In this document: positions 60,769 through 64,000 of the stretch, one piece after another | Layout: each line of letters starts with the position of its first letter | Position numbering within the stretch: the stretch's first letter is position 1 | Origin: Candidatus Methylomirabilota bacterium | GTDB lineage: Bacteria; Methylomirabilota; Methylomirabilia; Rokubacteriales; CSP1-6 | NCBI GenBank assembly: GCA_035764725.1 | Contig: DASTYT010000031.1 | Coordinates: 1-64,000, forward strand | Direction of reading: 5' to 3' | Length of the DNA stretch: 64,000 nucleotides | The notes under the pieces: generated by a model | Seen by the model: the letters and a program-made list of their open reading frames with translations, nothing else | What the model was told of the DNA's origin: nothing | Databases searched by the model: none | Translations under genes and position numbers: made by a program

Positions 60769-61232
60769 GCGCCCGCGGCGTGACGGCGCCTCCGGCGCGG
60801 CTGTTCGCGATGCCGCTGGCCGCGCGTGGGCAGGAAGCGGCGGGCTTCCACCGCGAGCGAGACCGACATCGACTGCGCGCGATGGGCGTGGCGGCGGCCC
60901 TGGGCGCGGTGCTCATGACCGGCTTTCTCGGCGTGGTCGGCCTCAAGGCCCATCAGGTGCGGCTCTCGTACCGGCTCGACGCCCTTCGCACCGCGCGCGC
61001 GGAGGCGGAGGAGCTGAACCGCCGCCTCGGCGTCGAGCTCGCCACGCTGCGCTCGCTCGCGCGCATCGAGGACAAGGCGCGGCGGGAGCTGGGCATGGTG
61101 GCTCCCGGCCGCGACCAGGTCGTCCTCGCCCGCGAGTTCGTGCCCGGCGGCACCGGGCTCAGCCGCGCTTCGGCGGCGCGCACTGCCGCGGTGGATCGCG
61201 GCGCCGGCGGCGAACGCGCCATCCGGCGATGA
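60765..61232 (+). CDS. ftsL: cell division protein FtsL
   Basis: 155 aa. Cytoplasmic basic tail (1-40), one membrane helix (about 41-60; VAAALGAVLMTGFLGVVGL), then a periplasmic coiled coil (RLDALRTARAEAEELNRRL) and the ARIEDKARRELGM stretch seen in FtsL-type proteins. Links FtsB/FtsQ to FtsW/FtsI. Assigned from position between rsmH and ftsI and topology; sequence is poorly conserved. GTG 60765 overlaps the rsmH stop (GTGA). An Ala/Gly/Arg-rich tail follows. Confidence 0.88.
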   Translation: MSARGVTAPPARLFAMPLAARGQEAAGFHRERDRHRLRAMGVAAALGAVLMTGFLGVVGLKAHQVRLSYRLDALRTARAEAEELNRRLGVELATLRSLARIEDKARRELGMVAPGRDQVVLAREFVPGGTGLSRASAARTAAVDRGAGGERAIRR

Positions 61233-61242
61233 ACGCCCCCAC

Positions 61243-63246
61243 ATGAAGGCCGGCCGGGCGAGCAGCCGGAAGACCCGGACTCTCATCGTCGCCGGGATCT
61301 TCGCCGGGGCCTTCCTCGGCCTGCTCGGTCGGCTCGGGTACCTTCAGGTGGTCAAGCACGACGACTATCTCCGCCTCGCAGAAAGCCAGCACGCCAAGGC
61401 CATCGTGCTGCGCCCCAAGCGCGGCCCCATCGTCGATCGCAACGGCCAGGTCCTCGCGGTCTCTTCCGGCGCGGAGACGCTTTATGCGCTACCCGCCCGC
61501 GTGGACGACCCGGGACGGCTCGCCAAGCGCCTCGCCCCCGTGCTGGGCGAGCCGGCCGCGGAGATCGCCAAGCGCTTCGATACGTCCAAGCGCTTCGTGT
61601 TCGTGAAGCGCCGGCTGCCTCCCGCGGTGGCTCAAGCGGTGCGCGAGCTGCAGGAGCCCGCGCTGGGCTTCCTCGAGGAGAGCCTGCGCCTCTACCCCAA
61701 TCGCGAGCTCGCCGCCCAGATCGTGGGCTTCGAGGGCGCCGAGGGGAAGGGCCTGGGCGGCATCGAGCAGGCGTGGGATACCCATCTCGCCGGCCAGGAG
61801 GGCCGGGCCCTCGTCGAGCGCGACGCGCTCGGGCGCGAGGTGACGGGCGCGCCGGTGATCCTCAAGGCCGCGCGCCCGGGGCAGGGCGTGGTGCTCACGC
61901 TGGACGCCACCCTCCAGTACATCGCGGAGAAGGAAGTGGACGCGGCGTGGCGGCGCACGCGCTCCCGCGCGGCGATGGCGGTGGCGATGGATCCCCGCAC
62001 CGGTGAGGTCCTCGCCCTCGCCATCCGGCCCACGTTCAATCCCAACGTCTTCGCCACCGCCACCGACGACGAGCGGCGCAACCGGGCGGTGACCGATCCG
62101 TTCGAGCCCGGCTCGACGTTCAAGGTGATCCTCGCCGCCGCCGCCCTCGAAGAGGGCGTGGTGCGGCCGACCGACCGTCTCTACGGCGAGAACGGCGCGA
62201 TCACGGTGGCGAGCGCCACCATTCACGACTGGAAGAAGTACGGCTGGCTCACGTTCAGCGAGGTCCTGCAGAACTCGTCCAACGTGGGCTCGATCAAGGT
62301 GGGCCTGTCGCTGGGCAAGGACCGGTACTACAAGTACATCGCCGGATTCGGCTTCGGCGTGCCCACCGGGGTGGGCCTGCCCGGCGAAAGCCGCGGCCAG
62401 CTCCGTGGTCCGGAGCGCTGGTCCGGCCTCTCCCTCGCCACGATGTCCATCGGCCAGGAGATCTCGGTCACCGCGCTCCAGATGGTCTCGGCCTTCGCGG
62501 CGGTGGCCAACGGCGGGCGCCTGATGCAGCCGCAAATCGTGCGGGCGGTGCTCGACGGCAACGGGCGTGAGGTGCGGGGCTTCGAGCCCAAGGCCATCCG
62601 CCAGGTGATCTCGCCGGAGACCGCGCGCACCCTCACCGGGATCATGACCAAGGTGGTCTCGGAAGGCACCGGCCACAATGCCGCCATCGCGGGCTTCGAG
62701 GTCGCCGGGAAGACGGGCACCGCGCAGAAGATGGACCCGGCCACGCGCCGTTATTCACGGGCGCCGGGCGTGCTGTCGTTCGTGGGTTTCGTCCCCGCCG
62801 AGGATCCCCGTCTCGCCATGATCGTGCTCCTCGACGAGCCCAAGAACGAGAAGTGGGGTAGCGAGGCCGCCGCGCCGATGTTCTCAGCGATCGGGGCGGA
62901 AGCTCTCCGCTACCTCCACGCCCCGCCCAAAGACACGGCGCCGGTGCAGATCGAGGTTAGCGAGCCGCAGCCGCACGCGAGGCGAGCAATTGCAAGAGTG
63001 GTTGCCGAGCGGAGCGAGGCTGGAGTGTCCGCGGAGTCGGTCGCGCCGCCCGACGGTCCGGCCGCCATGCCCGCGGTGACCGGCCTGTCCCTCCGCCAGG
63101 CCATGCAGACGCTCGCGCCCCTCGACGTGCGCCTCGAGGTGGCCGGCCGCGGCGTGGTCTCCGCGCAGGCCCCCGCCGCGGGCGCCACGCTCGCGCCGGG
63201 CGCGCTCGCGCGTCTCACCCTGCACCCCCCCAGCGCGAGGCGATGA
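61243..63246 (+). CDS. ftsI: septal peptidoglycan transpeptidase FtsI (PBP3) with C-terminal PASTA domain
   Basis: 667 aa. N-terminal helix (about 14-33), dimerisation domain with RGPIVDRNG, transpeptidase with SxxK STFK (Ser291, Lys294), SSN (345-347) and KTGTAQ (Lys490). After the catalytic domain comes a variable linker (about 570-610, with RRAIARVVAERSEAG) and one PASTA-like domain (AMPAVTGLSLRQAMQTLAP). Cross-links septal peptidoglycan with FtsW. Base composition of the linker (62964-63050) differs in look from the flanks, suggesting an in-frame inserted repeat. ATG 61243. Confidence 0.95.
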   Translation: MKAGRASSRKTRTLIVAGIFAGAFLGLLGRLGYLQVVKHDDYLRLAESQHAKAIVLRPKRGPIVDRNGQVLAVSSGAETLYALPARVDDPGRLAKRLAPVLGEPAAEIAKRFDTSKRFVFVKRRLPPAVAQAVRELQEPALGFLEESLRLYPNRELAAQIVGFEGAEGKGLGGIEQAWDTHLAGQEGRALVERDALGREVTGAPVILKAARPGQGVVLTLDATLQYIAEKEVDAAWRRTRSRAAMAVAMDPRTGEVLALAIRPTFNPNVFATATDDERRNRAVTDPFEPGSTFKVILAAAALEEGVVRPTDRLYGENGAITVASATIHDWKKYGWLTFSEVLQNSSNVGSIKVGLSLGKDRYYKYIAGFGFGVPTGVGLPGESRGQLRGPERWSGLSLATMSIGQEISVTALQMVSAFAAVANGGRLMQPQIVRAVLDGNGREVRGFEPKAIRQVISPETARTLTGIMTKVVSEGTGHNAAIAGFEVAGKTGTAQKMDPATRRYSRAPGVLSFVGFVPAEDPRLAMIVLLDEPKNEKWGSEAAAPMFSAIGAEALRYLHAPPKDTAPVQIEVSEPQPHARRAIARVVAERSEAGVSAESVAPPDGPAAMPAVTGLSLRQAMQTLAPLDVRLEVAGRGVVSAQAPAAGATLAPGALARLTLHPPSARR

Positions 63247-64000
63247 GCCACTCCATGAGCACGGCGACCCTGCTCGAGGCGCTCGCGGACAAGACGGTGC
63301 GCGGGACCGTGCCCGCGTCCGTCACCGGTCTCGCCTACGACTCCCGAAAGGTCGAGGCGGGGAACTGCTTCGTGGCGGTGGCCGGATTCAAGCAGGACGG
63401 GCGCCGCTTCATTCCCGACGCCCTTGGGCGCGGCGCCGGGCTCGTGGTCCTGGAGGGCGAGGACACCCCGGCCGCGCCCGCGCGGGTGCTCGTGCCCTCG
63501 GCGCGCGAGGCGCTCGCCCGGCTCGCCGACGCGTACTGGGGCCATCCCTCCCGCGCGCTCACGCTGGTGGGCATCACCGGCACCAACGGCAAGACCACCA
63601 CGTCGTTCCTGGTGGAGGCACTGCTGCGCGCGGCCGGGCACCGCACCGGCCTCATCGGCACCATCCAGTACCGCGTGGGCACGCGAGCGGTCGACGCCAG
63701 CCAGACCACGCCCGAGGCGCTGGAGCTCCAGGGCCTGCTCGCGGAGATGCGCGACGGCGGCATCACCGGCGCGGCCATGGAGGTGTCCTCGCACGCGCTC
63801 GCGCTCGCGCGGGTGAGCGGGACGGAGTTCGACGCGGCCGTCTTCACCAACCTCACGCAGGATCACCTCGACTTCCACGGCACGCTCGAGGAGTATCGCC
63901 AGGCCAAGCGCCGCCTCTTCGAGATCCTCGCCGCCGGCGCCAAGCCGCGGCGCACCGCGGTGGTGAACGTGGACGATCCCGCGGGGGCGAGCATGGTGGC
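63243..64000 (+). CDS. murE: UDP-MurNAc-tripeptide synthetase MurE, 3' end outside window
   Basis: First 252 codons. N-terminal UDP-binding domain (TGLAYDSRKVEAGNCFVAVAG), P-loop TGTNGKTTT (112-120), and substrate motif QTTPEALELQGLL with MEVSSHALALARV, DxFTNLTQDHLDFHG. The motif QTTP and SSHAL are MurE hallmarks; the residue choosing diaminopimelate versus lysine lies beyond the edge. ATG 63243 overlaps the ftsI stop (ATGA). Runs off the right end. Confidence 0.95.
   Translation, partial: MSHSMSTATLLEALADKTVRGTVPASVTGLAYDSRKVEAGNCFVAVAGFKQDGRRFIPDALGRGAGLVVLEGEDTPAAPARVLVPSAREALARLADAYWGHPSRALTLVGITGTNGKTTTSFLVEALLRAAGHRTGLIGTIQYRVGTRAVDASQTTPEALELQGLLAEMRDGGITGAAMEVSSHALALARVSGTEFDAAVFTNLTQDHLDFHGTLEEYRQAKRRLFEILAAGAKPRRTAVVNVDDPAGASMV

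Overview
The window is high-GC bacterial chromosome with densely packed genes. It contains no rRNA, tRNA, CRISPR array, transposase or phage block that I can see. The gene mix fits a soil or subsurface bacterium of the Candidatus Rokubacteria / Methylomirabilota type: a multidomain LigD, a single-chain indolepyruvate ferredoxin oxidoreductase, an F420-type LLM oxidoreductase, a peptide ABC transporter without ATPases next to an amidase, and a large sigma-54 activator repertoire. That placement is inference from gene content only; Myxococcota or Acidobacteriota are alternatives.

Layout. 1-2.1 kb: 3'-truncated ligD and a small gene, minus strand. 2.2-6.6 kb: a six-gene plus-strand run (hybrid histidine kinase, membrane-anchored 110-aa protein, DUF748 protein, orphan receiver, GlsB/YeaQ-type protein, glycine-zipper stress protein). 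6.6-8.8 kb: small envelope-stress genes (YtxH-like, DUF3309, BON/peptidoglycan-binding). 8.9-17.6 kb: a giant cyclic beta-1,2-glucan synthase. 17.7-19.6 kb: PRC-barrel, Cys-rich, DUF2231 and SRPBCC genes. 19.7-22.2 kb: an NAPE-PLD-like hydrolase and an NtrC-type regulator. 22.2-24.5 kb: class A PBP plus a coupled 57-aa basic protein. 24.9-30.8 kb: a seven-gene minus-strand operon (BON lipoprotein, M48 lipoprotein, 92-aa protein, AI-2E-type permease, LLM oxidoreductase, holin-like fusion, DUF3618-like). 31-42 kb: PLD/cardiolipin-synthase-like protein, SDR, RluA, ybbP-ybbA / tesA, fused indolepyruvate oxidoreductase, SodC. 42.3-44.7 kb: ATP-grasp, secreted HExxH protease and two tiny coupled genes. 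44.7-51.6 kb: a huge sigma-54 activator/cyclase-like/STAND/TPR protein divergent from a three-gene operon. 51.7-57.7 kb: peptide ABC transporter, amidase, hydroxyacyl-CoA dehydrogenase. 57.8-59.1 kb: minor pilin and M48 lipoprotein. 59.3-64 kb: start of the dcw cluster (mraZ, rsmH, ftsL, ftsI, murE).

Main observation. Nine intergenic sites match the sigma-54 consensus with the exact GG-N10-GC spacing. They lie directly upstream of the kinase operon, YtxH-like gene, DUF3309/BON operon, 80-aa membrane gene, PRC-barrel operon, PBP operon, seven-gene BON/M48 operon, PLD gene and the operon divergent from the giant activator. I see none upstream of the housekeeping blocks (dcw, ABC transporter, IOR, ybbAP/tesA). 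Most of these genes belong to families tied to envelope or general stress elsewhere. The window therefore looks like a sizeable part of a sigma-54-dependent envelope-stress regulon, with two sigma-54 activators encoded among the targets. Several starts lie only 14-15 nt from the -12 element or about 6 nt from a -10 element and lack a Shine-Dalgarno, suggesting frequent leaderless transcripts.
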